The position numbers and the translations under genes were made by a program. Of a DNA stretch of 64,000 nucleotides, positions 8,527-18,700 are shown piece by piece. The stretch's first letter is position 1. The number at the start of each line of letters is the position of its first letter. The notes under the pieces are model-generated. The model searched no databases. It was not told the DNA's origin and saw only the letters and a program-made list of their open reading frames with translations. This DNA is from Pantoea cypripedii (lineage in GTDB: Bacteria; Pseudomonadota; Gammaproteobacteria; Enterobacterales; Enterobacteriaceae): assembly GCF_002095535.1 (NCBI RefSeq), contig NZ_MLJI01000001.1, forward strand, positions 1,291,832 to 1,355,831, written 5' to 3'.

Positions 8527-9503
8527 TTCTCCGAGGGTGTCGATTCCGCCATCCGCCGTTCATTCAGCTGGCGTAAATGCCGGGCGCGACTCTCCAGCCA
8601 CAGATACAACACCAGCGCCAGCAGCAGCGGCAAAATAAAATACAACACCCGATAAGCCAGCAGCGCCGCGATAATGGTGCCGTGCGACACATGTTGTCCG
8701 CTAAGCAGCGCGAGGAAGACCGCTTCCAGCACGCCAATCCCGGCCGGAATATGGATAATCACCCCCGCGATACTGCTAATCAGCAGCACACCCAGCACCA
8801 CCGGATAGTCAACCCGTTGCGCCAGCAGCAGCCAGATAATCGCCCCCATCACCATCCAGTTGGCGCAGGATACCGCGAACTGAAACAGCGCCATACGCAG
8901 TGAAGGCAGTTGCAGGTGCTGACCTTTTACCGTCCAGCGACGTCGTTTGGCAAAGGCACAGGCCCACAGATACAGCGCGACGCCAGTCAGCAGACAACCG
9001 CCAATGATGCGCAGCGTCTGGCCGCCAATAAACCAGCCCTGGGGAATCGGCACCATCCCTGCGACAAACACCACCCCCGCCAGCAGGATATACCCCAGCC
9101 AGTTGGTGGCGATGCTCAGCGAGAAAATCCGCGTGATGGTGCCGCCGGGTAAACCCAGCCGCGAGTAAAGGCGATAGCGCATCGCTACGCCACCGACCCA
9201 GGTACTGAGCGTCAGATTGAAGGCATAACAGATAAACGACACCAGCATCACCTGGCGTTTGGCCAGCTTGTGCCCGCAGTAAGCGCGACCAATCAAATCA
9301 TAAACGCCGTAGGTCAGGTAACTGACCACCACCAGCCCGACGGCAGTGAGGATCACCGTGCGGTTGTAATTGACGATCACATCAATAACGTCGTCCCAGT
9401 TCACTTTGCGCGCGTACACCACCAGCAGCACGATCACGGCGATGAAAAATAGCCAGGTGAAAATTTTCTTCACCTGCTGCCAGCGAGAATGCTTTTTACT
9501 CAT
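8517..9503 (-). CDS. ybhN: Inner-membrane protein YbhN (UPF0104/LPG-synthase-like)
   Basis: A 328-residue polytopic membrane protein related to the lysylphosphatidylglycerol synthase/flippase transmembrane domain (UPF0104). It lacks the soluble aminoacyl-transferase domain of MprF, so it is unlikely to aminoacylate lipids itself. About eight hydrophobic segments are visible, including a conserved ISSIAGVIIHIPAGIGVLE block. Its ATG overlaps the clsB stop by one base, so it is the last gene of ybhP-clsB-ybhN, which suggests a role in cardiolipin or phospholipid handling. Confidence 0.93.
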   Translation of the reverse strand: MSKKHSRWQQVKKIFTWLFFIAVIVLLVVYARKVNWDDVIDVIVNYNRTVILTAVGLVVVSYLTYGVYDLIGRAYCGHKLAKRQVMLVSFICYAFNLTLSTWVGGVAMRYRLYSRLGLPGGTITRIFSLSIATNWLGYILLAGVVFVAGMVPIPQGWFIGGQTLRIIGGCLLTGVALYLWACAFAKRRRWTVKGQHLQLPSLRMALFQFAVSCANWMVMGAIIWLLLAQRVDYPVVLGVLLISSIAGVIIHIPAGIGVLEAVFLALLSGQHVSHGTIIAALLAYRVLYFILPLLLALVLYLWLESRARHLRQLNERRMAESTPSENGT

Positions 9504-10747
9504 CAGGGCTTGGCTCCTTCGTTATCGGTTGCTACCCGATCCTGGGTTTCCAGCTCGGGTTGTACCGGGGGAGCAACCTGCGCCAGACGCGGCGTATGGG
9601 CGGGTAACCAACCGGCAATTGCCGGGAAGTGGCGCAAGAAGTGGAACACCACCACGCTTTTGGTCAGTTGCCACCAGGTCCGTGGCGGCAGTTTATCGTC
9701 GCGCACCCGCTCGCAATCCTGTTGCAGCATCAGCTCCAGATTGTCGCGTAGCGTCTGATTGAAACGGCGATCGTGGATCATCAGGTTGGCTTCCAGATTC
9801 AGCGACAGGCTGAGCGGATCGAGATTGCTGGACCCCACCGTTGACCATTGGCTGTCCTGTACCGCAATTTTGGCATGCAGCGGGCGGCGGCAATATTCGT
9901 ACACCTCCACCCCGGCATCGACCAGATAGTTGTAAAGCAGCTCGGCGCCGACTTTCACAATCGGCATATCCGGCTCTCCCTGCACCACCAGCCGCACGCG
10001 CACGCCACGTTGTGCTGCGTGACGCATCTCGCGCAGCAGGCGATAACCCGGGAAGAAGTAGGCGTTGGCGATGATCACGTCTTGATTCGCTTTGCGCAGC
10101 ATATCGAGGTAATGCTGTTCGATATCATCGCGGTGGTCATCGTTGTCGCGAAACACAAACAACACCTGCGCATCGCCGGGCAGGGCATTCAGCGCCGGAC
10201 GATGCGAGCGCGTTCCCCACCAGCGCCGGGTCACCTGCTTGCTGCCGATAGCCTGTTGCACATAGCGGGCAATATCCAGCACCACCGGTCCTTTCACTTC
10301 GACGGCGTAATCCTGTTTGGCTTCCGGTCCATAGTCACTATTGTGCTCGGCGGAGAAATTGATCCCGCCGACGAAGGCGATGGTTTCATCAATCACCACG
10401 GTTTTACGGTGCAGACGGCGAAACACGTTGGTGCGCATCCCCAGCACCAGCGGGCGGGGATCATAAAAGATAAAACGCACACCGGCGGCGGTCAGGCTAT
10501 TGATGTAGCTGGCGGAAAGCGCGTGCGAACCATAACCGTCCACCATCACCTCGACCCTGACCCCACGCTGGGCTGCCGCCAGCAGTGCGCGATGGAGCGC
10601 TTCACCCACCTGATCTTCAAACAGGATAAACGTCTCCAGCAGCAAGCTGCGTTCAGCGCGCTGAATCGCCCCCATCACGCGGGGAAAGAAGGCATCACCG
10701 TTCTCCAGCAGACGCAGCTGATTGCCATCACGCCAGTTAAAATTCAC
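9503..10747 (-). CDS. clsB: Cardiolipin synthase B
   Basis: ClsB is a phospholipase-D-superfamily cardiolipin synthase that acts at the inner membrane. In E. coli it can also make phosphatidylglycerol from phosphatidylethanolamine and glycerol. Two HKD motifs are present, [16 protein letters not shown] and [18 protein letters not shown]. The GTG start at 10747 overlaps the ybhP stop (GTGA) and gives 414 residues, against 413 in E. coli. An in-frame ATG at 10816 would run deep into ybhP and is rejected. Confidence 0.95.
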   Translation of the reverse strand: MNFNWRDGNQLRLLENGDAFFPRVMGAIQRAERSLLLETFILFEDQVGEALHRALLAAAQRGVRVEVMVDGYGSHALSASYINSLTAAGVRFIFYDPRPLVLGMRTNVFRRLHRKTVVIDETIAFVGGINFSAEHNSDYGPEAKQDYAVEVKGPVVLDIARYVQQAIGSKQVTRRWWGTRSHRPALNALPGDAQVLFVFRDNDDHRDDIEQHYLDMLRKANQDVIIANAYFFPGYRLLREMRHAAQRGVRVRLVVQGEPDMPIVKVGAELLYNYLVDAGVEVYEYCRRPLHAKIAVQDSQWSTVGSSNLDPLSLSLNLEANLMIHDRRFNQTLRDNLELMLQQDCERVRDDKLPPRTWWQLTKSVVVFHFLRHFPAIAGWLPAHTPRLAQVAPPVQPELETQDRVATDNEGAKP

Positions 10748-11505
10748 AGGGAAATCTCCACGGCCAGCGGTGCATGATCGGAAAGATGCGACCAGGGCCG
10801 CACCGGCAGCGCCCACGGCTGGCTGACTGAAGCATTGCGCACATAAATACGATCCAGACGCAGCAGCGGGAAACGCGCCGGGAAAGTCCGCGCCGGGTGG
10901 CCATGTTTAATGCTGAACACCTCGTCCAGCCCGGCATGGCGCTTAAGGAATTTATTGGCACGAACCTGCCAATCATTAAAATCACCCGCCACGACCAGCG
11001 GGGCATCGGGTGGCAGCGAGGCGATGACTTCGCACATCATGCGCATCTGCGCCCGGCGATGCGGTTCACGCAGGCCGAGATGCACGCAGATGACATGCAG
11101 TGGTTGTGGCTGCCCCGGCAGGCCGATTTGGCAGTGCAACATGCCGCGATTTTCACCACCGGCAACGGAAATATCGCGATTTTCATACTCAATGATGGGA
11201 AAACGTGACAATATCGCGTTCCCGTGATGTCCTTCGGGATAGACGGCGTTGCGACCATAGGCATAATCGTGCCACATGGTGTCGGCGATAAACTCGTAAT
11301 GTGAGGTTTCCGGCCAGTTTTCAATATGTAATGAATGAATGGCATGGGTGCCCATCACCTCCTGCATAAAGACAATATCCGCTGAGGTGGCACGCACTGC
11401 GTCGCGCAATTCCGGCAGGATAAAGCGGCGGTTGAAGCTGGTGAACCCCTTGTGGGTATTGATCGTCAGGACTTTAAATGAAAATCCTTGCGCATTTTGT
11501 GGCAT
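10744..11505 (-). CDS. ybhP: Endonuclease/exonuclease/phosphatase family protein YbhP
   Basis: A 253-residue EEP-superfamily hydrolase, metal-dependent and probably acting on a phosphodiester. Motifs include NTHKG near the N-terminus, MQEV with the metal-binding Glu, GDFNDW, RLDRIYV and the terminal SDHAPL with the catalytic Asp-His. The true substrate is unknown. Being cotranscribed with clsB suggests a phospholipid-linked substrate (inference). First gene of the ybhP-clsB-ybhN operon and divergent from ybhQ. Confidence 0.92.
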   Translation of the reverse strand: MPQNAQGFSFKVLTINTHKGFTSFNRRFILPELRDAVRATSADIVFMQEVMGTHAIHSLHIENWPETSHYEFIADTMWHDYAYGRNAVYPEGHHGNAILSRFPIIEYENRDISVAGGENRGMLHCQIGLPGQPQPLHVICVHLGLREPHRRAQMRMMCEVIASLPPDAPLVVAGDFNDWQVRANKFLKRHAGLDEVFSIKHGHPARTFPARFPLLRLDRIYVRNASVSQPWALPVRPWSHLSDHAPLAVEISL

Positions 11506-11681
11506 ACTCGGACGCGCTCCTTTTCATCAACAACAGAATAAAGTGTAGTCTTTGTCACAAATGGGTGGCGAAAAGAGCAGAAAATTAGGGCGTTATCCGA
11601 AATTTGCTTTACATTGAGGAAATCCGTCTGGCTAGCGCCAGATACACTTGGGCGACCTGTTGGGTCTGCCAGGAGAAGAGA

Positions 11682-12074
11682 ATGAAATGGTCTAATCGTG
11701 TTCAGATTGTTACCGGACAAACCTGTGTTCATATAGCCATGCATCTGCTGGTCATTGCTGCGCTGGTTTGGGGCTGGAAACATAAGGCGCTGGTTGAAGT
11801 GAGCAGTACCCTGGTGGCGGCTTATGTTGTGGTGTTTATCACCATGCTGGTCACGCAGCGTAGTGCCCGTTTGCGTATGCTTGGCGATTCTCTGGAAGAG
11901 GTGACCACCACCTACTACTTCGGCGCAGCCATGCTGACGTTGTTCCTGGTTTCACGCATCATCCATAACAACCTGTTGCTGGGTTGCCTTGGTGTGGTAA
12001 TGCTGGTGGGACCGGCGGTGGTATCGCTGCTGGCCAAAGAGCCAGCCCAGCGCGTGGAGAAGAAGCGCAGTTAA
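11682..12074 (+). CDS. ybhQ: Inner-membrane protein YbhQ
   Basis: A 130-residue membrane protein with four hydrophobic segments, similar to E. coli YbhQ in length and in the block EEVTTTYYFGAAMLT...GPAVVSLLAKE. Function unknown. The ATG at 11682 (MKWSNRV) is preferred because AGGAGAAG lies just upstream and the family starts there; a frame open from 11604 has no such support. A strong terminator follows. Confidence 0.88.
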   Translation: MKWSNRVQIVTGQTCVHIAMHLLVIAALVWGWKHKALVEVSSTLVAAYVVVFITMLVTQRSARLRMLGDSLEEVTTTYYFGAAMLTLFLVSRIIHNNLLLGCLGVVMLVGPAVVSLLAKEPAQRVEKKRS

Positions 12075-12094
12075 CTGCGCACTTCTGACGAAAA

Positions 12095-12117
12095 GGAGCC
12101 TGATGGCTCCTTTTTTT
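12095..12117 (+). terminator. Rho-independent terminator of ybhQ
   Basis: GGAGCC (12095-12100), loop TGAT, GGCTCC (12105-12110) and seven T residues form a textbook intrinsic terminator 20 bases after the ybhQ stop. Confidence 0.9.
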
Positions 12118-12128
12118 ATGCCGATGAT

Positions 12129-12217
12129 GCGCGATAAATCGCGCCGCTACGGGCTGGTGCAACGTTGATGCCCTGATTCACATCACGCAAGGATTGTAGC
12201 GGCGCGATTTATCGCGC
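12129..12217. repeat. Palindromic intergenic repeat, inverted pair (F-R)
   Basis: GCGCGATAAATCGCGCCGCTAC at 12129-12150 is mirrored by GTAGCGGCGCGATTTATCGCGC at 12196-12217, spanning 89 bases. The two 22-base arms are fully complementary. The remaining 177 bases up to rhlE look like leader; no gene or clear promoter was recognised there. Confidence 0.85.
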
Positions 12218-12394
12218 AATGCCATGTCGTGCGGTTATTTGCGGGTCGCGCTGCTGGCGCAAAGCTGCTACACTCGCGCCCTTACGCATGGTAGTTTGTG
12301 CCCTTTTCACACGTGAGCCTCAGGCTTGCGTCATATCCCCCCTGAAAACTACATCGCCTACGGCGATCAGGGCGGTTCGGAGTAATACACCTGC

Positions 12395-13759
12395 ATGTCT
12401 TTTGACTCTCTCGGCCTGAGTGCCGATATTTTGCGTGCGGTAGCAGAACAGGGCTATCGCGAACCGACGCCAATTCAGCGTCAGGCAATTCCCGTGGTGC
12501 TGGCTGGTCGTGACCTGCTGGCGAGCGCCCAAACCGGCACCGGTAAGACCGCTGGTTTTACGCTGCCATTGTTGCAGCGCCTGTCCGCGAAAGCGACCCC
12601 GGCACGCGGACGTCGTCCGGTACGCGCCCTGATCCTGACACCTACCCGTGAGCTGGCTGCTCAGGTTGGTGAGAACGTGCGTGATTACAGCCAGTACCTT
12701 GACCTGCGTTCGCTGGTGGTATTTGGTGGCGTCAGCATTAACCCACAAATGATGAAACTGCGCGGCGGCGTAGATGTGCTGGTGGCGACACCGGGCCGTC
12801 TGCTCGACCTGGCGCACCAGAATGCGGTTGACCTGTCCCAGGTGGAAATCCTGGTACTGGATGAAGCGGACCGTATGCTGGATATGGGCTTTATCCACGA
12901 TATCCGTCGTGTGCTGGCAAAACTGCCGGCCAAACGTCAGAACCTGCTGTTCTCCGCGACCTTCTCGGACGAGATCAAAGCACTGGCAGAAAAACTGCTG
13001 AACAACCCGGAGCAGGTGGAAGTGGCACGCCGCAACACCGCCTCCGAGCAGGTTTCTCAGCAGGTTCATTTTGTTGATAAGAAACGCAAGCGCGAGCTGC
13101 TGTCGCTGATGATCGGTCGCGATAACTGGCAGCAGGTGCTGGTGTTCACCCGTACCAAACACGGTGCTAACCATCTGGCAGAACAGCTGAATAAAGACGG
13201 CATCACCGCTGCGGCGATCCACGGCAACAAAAGCCAGGGTGCACGTACCCGCGCGCTGGCCGATTTTAAAACCGGCGGCATCCGTGTGCTGGTGGCGACC
13301 GATATCGCGGCGCGTGGTCTTGATATCGAAGAACTGCCGCACGTGGTGAACTACGAGCTGCCTAACGTGGCGGAAGATTATGTGCACCGTATTGGCCGTA
13401 CCGGCCGTGCGGCGGCAACTGGCGCGGCGTTGTCGCTGGTCTGCGTTGACGAGCACAAACTGCTGCGTGACATCGAACGTTTGTTGAAGCGCGAAATTCC
13501 GCGCATTGCGCTGCCGGGTTTTGAACCGGATCCGAACATTAAAGCGGAGCCGATCCAGAATGGTCGTCAGCAGCAACAGCAGCGCGGTCGTGGCCGTGGT
13601 CCGGGGCAGGGTGGAAACCCACGTCCGCAGGGTGAAGGCCGTCCGCCGCGTCCGCAGGGTGAAAACCGTGGGCCGCGTCGTCAGGGACAGAGTGCGGGCC
13701 AGGGTCAGGGACCGGCTCGTCCTCGTCGTCCGGCTGCGAAGAAAACCGGAAACGCCTAA
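12395..13759 (+). CDS. rhlE: ATP-dependent RNA helicase RhlE
   Basis: A DEAD-box RNA helicase that remodels ribosomal RNA folding and assists mRNA decay. The 454-residue product contains the Q motif, Walker [22 protein letters not shown], the C-terminal helicase motif HRIGRTGR and a 70-residue basic Arg/Gly/Gln/Pro-rich tail typical of RhlE. The start MSFDSLGLS matches the family. Transcribed with dusC, which begins four bases after the stop. In E. coli rhlE neighbours dinG; here dinG is 46 kb away. Confidence 0.97.
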   Translation: MSFDSLGLSADILRAVAEQGYREPTPIQRQAIPVVLAGRDLLASAQTGTGKTAGFTLPLLQRLSAKATPARGRRPVRALILTPTRELAAQVGENVRDYSQYLDLRSLVVFGGVSINPQMMKLRGGVDVLVATPGRLLDLAHQNAVDLSQVEILVLDEADRMLDMGFIHDIRRVLAKLPAKRQNLLFSATFSDEIKALAEKLLNNPEQVEVARRNTASEQVSQQVHFVDKKRKRELLSLMIGRDNWQQVLVFTRTKHGANHLAEQLNKDGITAAAIHGNKSQGARTRALADFKTGGIRVLVATDIAARGLDIEELPHVVNYELPNVAEDYVHRIGRTGRAAATGAALSLVCVDEHKLLRDIERLLKREIPRIALPGFEPDPNIKAEPIQNGRQQQQQRGRGRGPGQGGNPRPQGEGRPPRPQGENRGPRRQGQSAGQGQGPARPRRPAAKKTGNA

Positions 13760-13763
13760 GACC

Positions 13764-14720
13764 ATGAGGGTGTTACTGGCGCCGATGGAGGGCGTGCTCG
13801 ATTCGCTGGTGCGTGAGCTGCTCTCGGAAGTGAATGATTATGACCTGTGCATCACCGAGTTTTTGCGCGTGGTCGATCAACTGCTGCCAGTAAAATCCTT
13901 CTATCGTCTTTGCCCGGAACTGCAACACCACAGCCGCACGCCGTCTGGTACGCGCGTGCGGCTGCAATTGCTGGGACAATATCCCGAGTGGCTGGCAGAA
14001 AACGCCGCGCGCGCGGTGGAGCTGGGCTCCTGGGGTGTTGATCTCAACTGTGGTTGCCCGTCAAAGCTGGTTAACGGCAGCGGCGGTGGCGCTACGCTGC
14101 TGAAAGATCCGGAACTGATTTACCGCGGAGCCAAAGCGATGCGGGAAGCGGTGCCGGACCATTTGCCGGTGACGGTCAAAGTGCGTCTTGGCTGGGATTC
14201 CAGTGAACGTCGTTTTGAAATTGCCGATGCGGTGCAGCAGGCGGGTGCCAGCGAACTGGTGGTGCACGGTCGTACCAAAGAAGAAGGCTACCGGGCCGAA
14301 AGCATCAACTGGCAGGCGATTGGCGAAATTCGTCAGCGTCTGCGCATTCCGGTGATCGCCAATGGTGAAATCTGGAACTGGCAGGATGCGCAGGATTGTC
14401 TGCGTATCACCGGTTGCGATGCAGTGATGCTGGGACGCGGCGCGCTCAACGTGCCGAATCTGAGCCGGGTGGTGAAATATAACGAAGCCCCAATGGCGTG
14501 GCCGGATGTGGTGACGCTGTTACAGAAATACACTCAGCTGGAAAAGCAGGGCGATACTGGTTTGTATCATGTGGCACGAATTAAGCAGTGGCTGGGCTAT
14601 CTGCGTAAGGCGTACCACGAGGCCGATGGGCTGTTCAGCGAAATCCGTACTTTGAAAGTCTCAGCAGAGATTGCTATGGCGATTGATCGTCATGCCGAAT
14701 GCTGCATAAACCAGACATAA
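13764..14720 (+). CDS. dusC: tRNA-dihydrouridine(16) synthase DusC
   Basis: An FMN-dependent enzyme that reduces uridine 16 in the tRNA D-loop. The 318-residue product starts [10 protein letters not shown] and has the Dus signature DLNCGCPSK with the catalytic Cys98, plus VKVRLGW and a C-terminal helical domain. The ATG at 13764 was chosen over an open frame that extends into rhlE. In E. coli dusC lies at 48 min next to yohF, so here it marks the left edge of a relocated block. Confidence 0.94.
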   Translation: MRVLLAPMEGVLDSLVRELLSEVNDYDLCITEFLRVVDQLLPVKSFYRLCPELQHHSRTPSGTRVRLQLLGQYPEWLAENAARAVELGSWGVDLNCGCPSKLVNGSGGGATLLKDPELIYRGAKAMREAVPDHLPVTVKVRLGWDSSERRFEIADAVQQAGASELVVHGRTKEEGYRAESINWQAIGEIRQRLRIPVIANGEIWNWQDAQDCLRITGCDAVMLGRGALNVPNLSRVVKYNEAPMAWPDVVTLLQKYTQLEKQGDTGLYHVARIKQWLGYLRKAYHEADGLFSEIRTLKVSAEIAMAIDRHAECCINQT

Positions 14721-14796
14721 AAAAATCCGCGACCCATTAGCAGGCTAAGGGTATAGTAGTGCTTCAACTTCACCCAGTTACGCTACGCCACCGCTC

Positions 14797-16002
14797 ATGT
14801 CTGACGCCGCTGTACTGAGTAATGCTCAGTTAAATAAACGTATTGTCTCCGTCCTGATTTTCACCTTTTTTTGCTATCTCTCCGTAGGCTTGCCGCTGGC
14901 GGTGCTGCCGGGATTTGTGCATAACCAGCTCGGTTTCAGCTCCTTTATGGCGGGGTTGATCATTAGCGTGCAGTATTTCGCCACCCTGATGAGTCGTCCG
15001 CATTCTGGTCGCCTGGCAGATCGCTTTGGTCCGAAACGCGTGGTGATGCTCGGTTTGATCTGCTGTGGCATGAGTGGCGTGCTGTCGATTGTCGCCGCGT
15101 TATGCCGTGACCTGCCGGTGCTCAGCCTGCTGCTGCTGGCGCTGGGACGGGTGTTTCTCGGTGTCGGGGAGAGCTTCAGCAGCACCGGATCGACGCTGTG
15201 GGGAATGAATATTGTCGGGCCGTTGCAGACGGCGCGCGTGATTTCCTGGAACGGAGTCGCCACTTACTTTGCTATGGCGATTGGTGCACCGCTCGGGGTG
15301 TTGCTGAATCAATGGTTTGGTATCAGCGGTTTTGCCGGTCTGGTGGTGCTGATGGGCATCGTGGGTTTTGTGCTGGCGTATCAAAAACCTCCGGTCAGCG
15401 TGACGGCGGGCGTGCGTATTCCGTTCCATCGCGTGGTCAGCCGCGTATGGTTGTTCGGCCTGGCGCTCGGTTTCGGCACCATTGGCTTTGGGGTAATCTC
15501 CACCTTTATCACCCTTTATTTTGCCAGCCGTGACTGGAGTGGGGCAGCCTTTGCGCTGACGGTGTTCAGCCTCGGCTTTGTCATTGTGCGTCTTGGTTTT
15601 GGTCGTTACATCACACGCTTCGGTGGCCTGAAAGTGTCGCTGGTCTCCTTTGTGCTGGAGTGCGCGGGCTTGCTGTTGATCTGGCAGGCTGACAGTGCCT
15701 GGCTAGTGGACTTGGGGGCGTTTCTCACCGGGGCGGGATTCTCGCTGATCTTCCCGGCACTGGGGGTGGAGGCGGTAAAACAGGTGCAGCAGCAGGATCA
15801 GGGGTCGGCGCTCGGCACCTATTCCGCCTTTCTGGATTTGGGACTGGGGCTGACCGGCCCGGTGGCGGGGTTACTGATTAGCCACTGGGGGATGCAATCG
15901 GTCTACCTGGCGGCAGCGCTGATGGTGCTCGGCGCATTTCTGATTACGCTGCGCCTGCAACAGCAGCACGGTCGCCGCACGACCGTGCCAACTGCGGGTT
16001 AA
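14797..16002 (+). CDS. MFS transporter of the YhhS/YfcJ family
   Basis: A 401-residue major-facilitator carrier with 12 predicted membrane segments. The motif-A-like loop GRLADRFGPKR lies between segments 2 and 3. Overall sequence is of the YhhS/YfcJ family, whose members are implicated in arabinose or drug export; the true substrate is unknown. A small perfect inverted repeat (TTAGC-AG-GCTAA) lies about 45 bases upstream and might be an operator. The stop codon overlaps that of convergent ppk2 by four bases. Confidence 0.85.
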   Translation: MSDAAVLSNAQLNKRIVSVLIFTFFCYLSVGLPLAVLPGFVHNQLGFSSFMAGLIISVQYFATLMSRPHSGRLADRFGPKRVVMLGLICCGMSGVLSIVAALCRDLPVLSLLLLALGRVFLGVGESFSSTGSTLWGMNIVGPLQTARVISWNGVATYFAMAIGAPLGVLLNQWFGISGFAGLVVLMGIVGFVLAYQKPPVSVTAGVRIPFHRVVSRVWLFGLALGFGTIGFGVISTFITLYFASRDWSGAAFALTVFSLGFVIVRLGFGRYITRFGGLKVSLVSFVLECAGLLLIWQADSAWLVDLGAFLTGAGFSLIFPALGVEAVKQVQQQDQGSALGTYSAFLDLGLGLTGPVAGLLISHWGMQSVYLAAALMVLGAFLITLRLQQQHGRRTTVPTAG

Positions 16003-16916
16003 TACTTTTCCGGTACGATCATATGATCCGGTACCGGTGCGCGACGATAGTCTTCATGACGCTCGCGCACCGGTAACACAATCGCCTTTTGCTCGCTTTC
16101 TTCGTAAGGCACCTGTTGCAGCAGATGGCTGATGCAATTGAGACGAGCACGCTTCTTATCCACGCCCTGTACCACCCACCACGGCGCTTCGTCGATGTGG
16201 GTACGCGCCAGCATCTCCTCCTTCGCCTCGGTATACTCTTCCCAGCGGCGGCGGCTTTCCAGATCCATCGGGCTGAGTTTCCACTGCTTCAGCGGATCAT
16301 GAATACGGCTGAGGAAGCGTAGCTCCTGCTCCTCATCGGTGATAGAAAACCAGTATTTGACGATCTGAATCCCGCTGCGTGTCAGCATTTTTTCGAACTC
16401 CGGCACGCTGCGATAAAACTCTTCTACCTCGTCATCGTTGCAAAATCCCATCACGCGTTCCACCCCGGCACGGTTGTACCAACTGCGGTCGAACAGCACC
16501 ATTTCACCCGCGGCAGGCAAATGGGCGATGTAGCGCTGAAAATACCATTGGGTTTTCTCACGATCGTTTGGCGCGGGCAACGCCGCAACCCGGCAGGTGC
16601 GCGGGTTAAGGCGCTGGGTGATGCGTTTGATCACGCCGCCTTTACCAGCAGCATCGCGTCCTTCAAACAGAATCACCATGCGATGCCCGGTGCGCATCAC
16701 CCAATCCTGCATCTTCACCAGTTCGCCCTGCAAATGCAGCAGTTCGCGGAAATACTGGCGTCGCCAGGTCTTTTCGTCCTCGGCCTGTGGCTGGCCGTCG
16801 CCAAAACGCAGGTCGTCCAGTTCCATTTCGAGTTCTTCGTCGTAGCTATCGTAGAACTCCTGGAGCAGGCGTTGGTGGAAGGTCTCGCTTTGAAACGTAT
16901 TGTCGTGTGTGGCCAT
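15999..16916 (-). CDS. ppk2: Polyphosphate kinase 2 family protein
   Basis: PPK2 enzymes transfer phosphate between polyphosphate and nucleotides, usually driving nucleotide phosphorylation. The 305-residue single-domain protein has Walker A GRDAAGKGG (residues 86-94), the Walker B-like FDRSWYNRAGVERVMGF block and a C-terminal WWVVQGVDKKRARLN motif. It lies 12 bases downstream of a Pit-type phosphate carrier, so the two probably form one operon for phosphate import and polyphosphate use (inference). Confidence 0.93.
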   Translation of the reverse strand: MATHDNTFQSETFHQRLLQEFYDSYDEELEMELDDLRFGDGQPQAEDEKTWRRQYFRELLHLQGELVKMQDWVMRTGHRMVILFEGRDAAGKGGVIKRITQRLNPRTCRVAALPAPNDREKTQWYFQRYIAHLPAAGEMVLFDRSWYNRAGVERVMGFCNDDEVEEFYRSVPEFEKMLTRSGIQIVKYWFSITDEEQELRFLSRIHDPLKQWKLSPMDLESRRRWEEYTEAKEEMLARTHIDEAPWWVVQGVDKKRARLNCISHLLQQVPYEESEQKAIVLPVRERHEDYRRAPVPDHMIVPEKY

Positions 16917-16928
16917 ATCCAGTCACCG

Positions 16929-18536
16929 TTAAAGATGGATAAACAGGGCGTAAAGCAAGCCCGAAAGAAGAATAGAAACCGGTAGCGTCAGCACCCAGGC
17001 GACGGCCAGGTTACGCAGGGTCGCAAGCTGTAAACCCGAACGGTTGGCCGCCATGGTGCCCGCTACGCCGGACGAGAGCACATGGGTGGTGGAAACCGGC
17101 AGACCAAAGCCGTCGGCAGCCCCGATGGTGGCCATCGCCACCAGTTCAGCGCTGGCTCCCTGGGCATAATTGAGGTGGGTTTTACCAATACGTTCGCCCA
17201 CCGTCACCACAATGCGCCGCCAGCCCACCATGGTGCCGAGACCCAGCGCGATGGCGACCACCACTTTCACCCACATCGGGATAAAGCGGGTGGCGCTGTC
17301 CAGTTCACGTTTCACCGCCGTCAGATTGCGCTCGGTCTCTTCCGGCAGCGCGACTTTGGCGGTTTGCAGATGTTTGATGGACTCGGATGCCAGATACATG
17401 TCATTACGCGTGTTGGTGACTGACTGCGCCGGGATGTTCTCCATCGAGCCGTAGCGGCGGATCTGATCGCCAATATCCCCCAGCATCATGCCCAGTGCCG
17501 GTAACACCTGCGGGCGCGATTGCCCGGTACGCACGAACTCGGTCAGCACCTCGCGCGGTGCAGGCATGGTGGCGGGGGTGGGTTGCAGTGACAGAAGTTG
17601 TTGCTCGGTCACCTGAGTTAAAGCAGCGACGCGTGGGATCTGATCCGGCGGCAGCGATCGGTTCAGGGCGTAGGCGATGGGCATGGTGCCGACCAGAATC
17701 AGCATAATCAGCCCCATCCCTTTCTGCCCATCATTCGAGCCGTGGGCGAAGGACACACCGGTGCAGGTGAGGATCAGCAAGCCACGAATCCAGACCGGCG
17801 GCGGCTGGTCATTCTTCGGCGCTTCATACAGCTGACGGTTGCGAATTAACGCCTTCATCGCCAGCAGCAGCAGGGCGGCGCAGAGAAAACCGACAATCGG
17901 TGACAGCAGCAGCGAGTAACCGACTTTCAGCGCCTGATCCCAGTCCACACCGCTGGTGCCGCTGCGGCCATGCAGCAAGGCATTGGCCACACCGACGCCG
18001 ATAATCGAACCAATCAGCGTATGGGAAGAGGAGGAGGGCAGACCAAAATACCAGGTGCCGAGGTTCCAGATAATCGCCGAGAACAACAGCGCGTATACCA
18101 TGGCAAAGCCGTTGCCGCTCCCGGCCTGCAAAATCAGTTCCACCGGCAGCAGCGAGATAATGCCGAACGCCACCACGCCGCTGGAGAGCAGCACACCGAG
18201 AAAGTTACATAAACCAGACCACACCACCGCCACGCCGGGCGTGAGCGAATGGGTATAAATCACCGTGGCCACTGCGTTGGCAGTATCGTGAAAGCCATTG
18301 ACGAACTCAAAGCCGAGGGCGATCAGCAGCGCCAGCCCCAGTAACAGAAAAGGGGTATAGCTTGTGATCGGTGCGCCGGTATCGGAGACATCGTTAAACA
18401 GGTTGATAGCGGTGAAAGCCAGACCGGCGAGCACCAGCAGCAGAAACAGCGAGCGGGAAAAACGACCGCCGCGCTGATGCAGATTTGGGCGTCCAGCGCC
18501 TGATGACGCTGATGCAGGTAAACTGTTATCACTCAT
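16929..18536 (-). CDS. Pit-family inorganic phosphate transporter
   Basis: A 535-residue low-affinity phosphate carrier of the PiT/Pho4 family. It has both signature repeats: FEFVNGFHDTANAVATVIYT in the first half and a second Pho4 segment near the C-terminus (ADGFGLPVSTTHVLSSGVAGT). Around ten membrane segments are visible. A hydrophilic central region (about residues 285-420) separates the halves, as in PitA. The N-terminal 30 residues are Ser/Ala-rich and cytosolic. Operonic with ppk2 and divergent from a CorA-like gene across a Pho box. Confidence 0.92.
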   Translation of the reverse strand: MSDNSLPASASSGAGRPNLHQRGGRFSRSLFLLLVLAGLAFTAINLFNDVSDTGAPITSYTPFLLLGLALLIALGFEFVNGFHDTANAVATVIYTHSLTPGVAVVWSGLCNFLGVLLSSGVVAFGIISLLPVELILQAGSGNGFAMVYALLFSAIIWNLGTWYFGLPSSSSHTLIGSIIGVGVANALLHGRSGTSGVDWDQALKVGYSLLLSPIVGFLCAALLLLAMKALIRNRQLYEAPKNDQPPPVWIRGLLILTCTGVSFAHGSNDGQKGMGLIMLILVGTMPIAYALNRSLPPDQIPRVAALTQVTEQQLLSLQPTPATMPAPREVLTEFVRTGQSRPQVLPALGMMLGDIGDQIRRYGSMENIPAQSVTNTRNDMYLASESIKHLQTAKVALPEETERNLTAVKRELDSATRFIPMWVKVVVAIALGLGTMVGWRRIVVTVGERIGKTHLNYAQGASAELVAMATIGAADGFGLPVSTTHVLSSGVAGTMAANRSGLQLATLRNLAVAWVLTLPVSILLSGLLYALFIHL

Positions 18537-18632
18537 AACACACCCCGATGGTGGATGACGGTGCCGAATGGCAACCGTTACCCGCAGTGTGATACCTGCT
18601 TTGTATGACAGAATGATGATGTCGCGGGCTTG

Positions 18633-18650
18633 CTGTCATCGTTCTGTCAT
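18633..18650 (+). promoter_or_regulatory. Pho box (PhoB-binding site)
   Basis: Two perfect CTGTCAT heptamers (18633-18639 and 18644-18650) separated by four bases give the exact PhoB-box geometry. It lies in the divergent region between the pit-ppk2 operon and the CorA-like gene, 50 bases before the latter. A further single CTGTCATA on the minus strand (complement of 18605-18612) points toward pit. No good -10 follows on the plus strand, so which gene it serves is uncertain. Confidence 0.6.
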
Positions 18651-18700
18651 ATTGCTGACGCAGGCTGTGGGTCTGTCCGCAGCCGGATTTCCTGATCGCT

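Noticed and set aside
9848..10777. 309-codon plus-strand frame opposite clsB
   Set aside because: His/Gln-rich antisense shadow; clsB with two HKD motifs is certain on the minus strand.
12320..13765. 481-codon minus-strand frame opposite rhlE
   Set aside because: Arises from codon bias of rhlE on the other strand; Arg/Thr/Gln-rich low-complexity translation, no homology.
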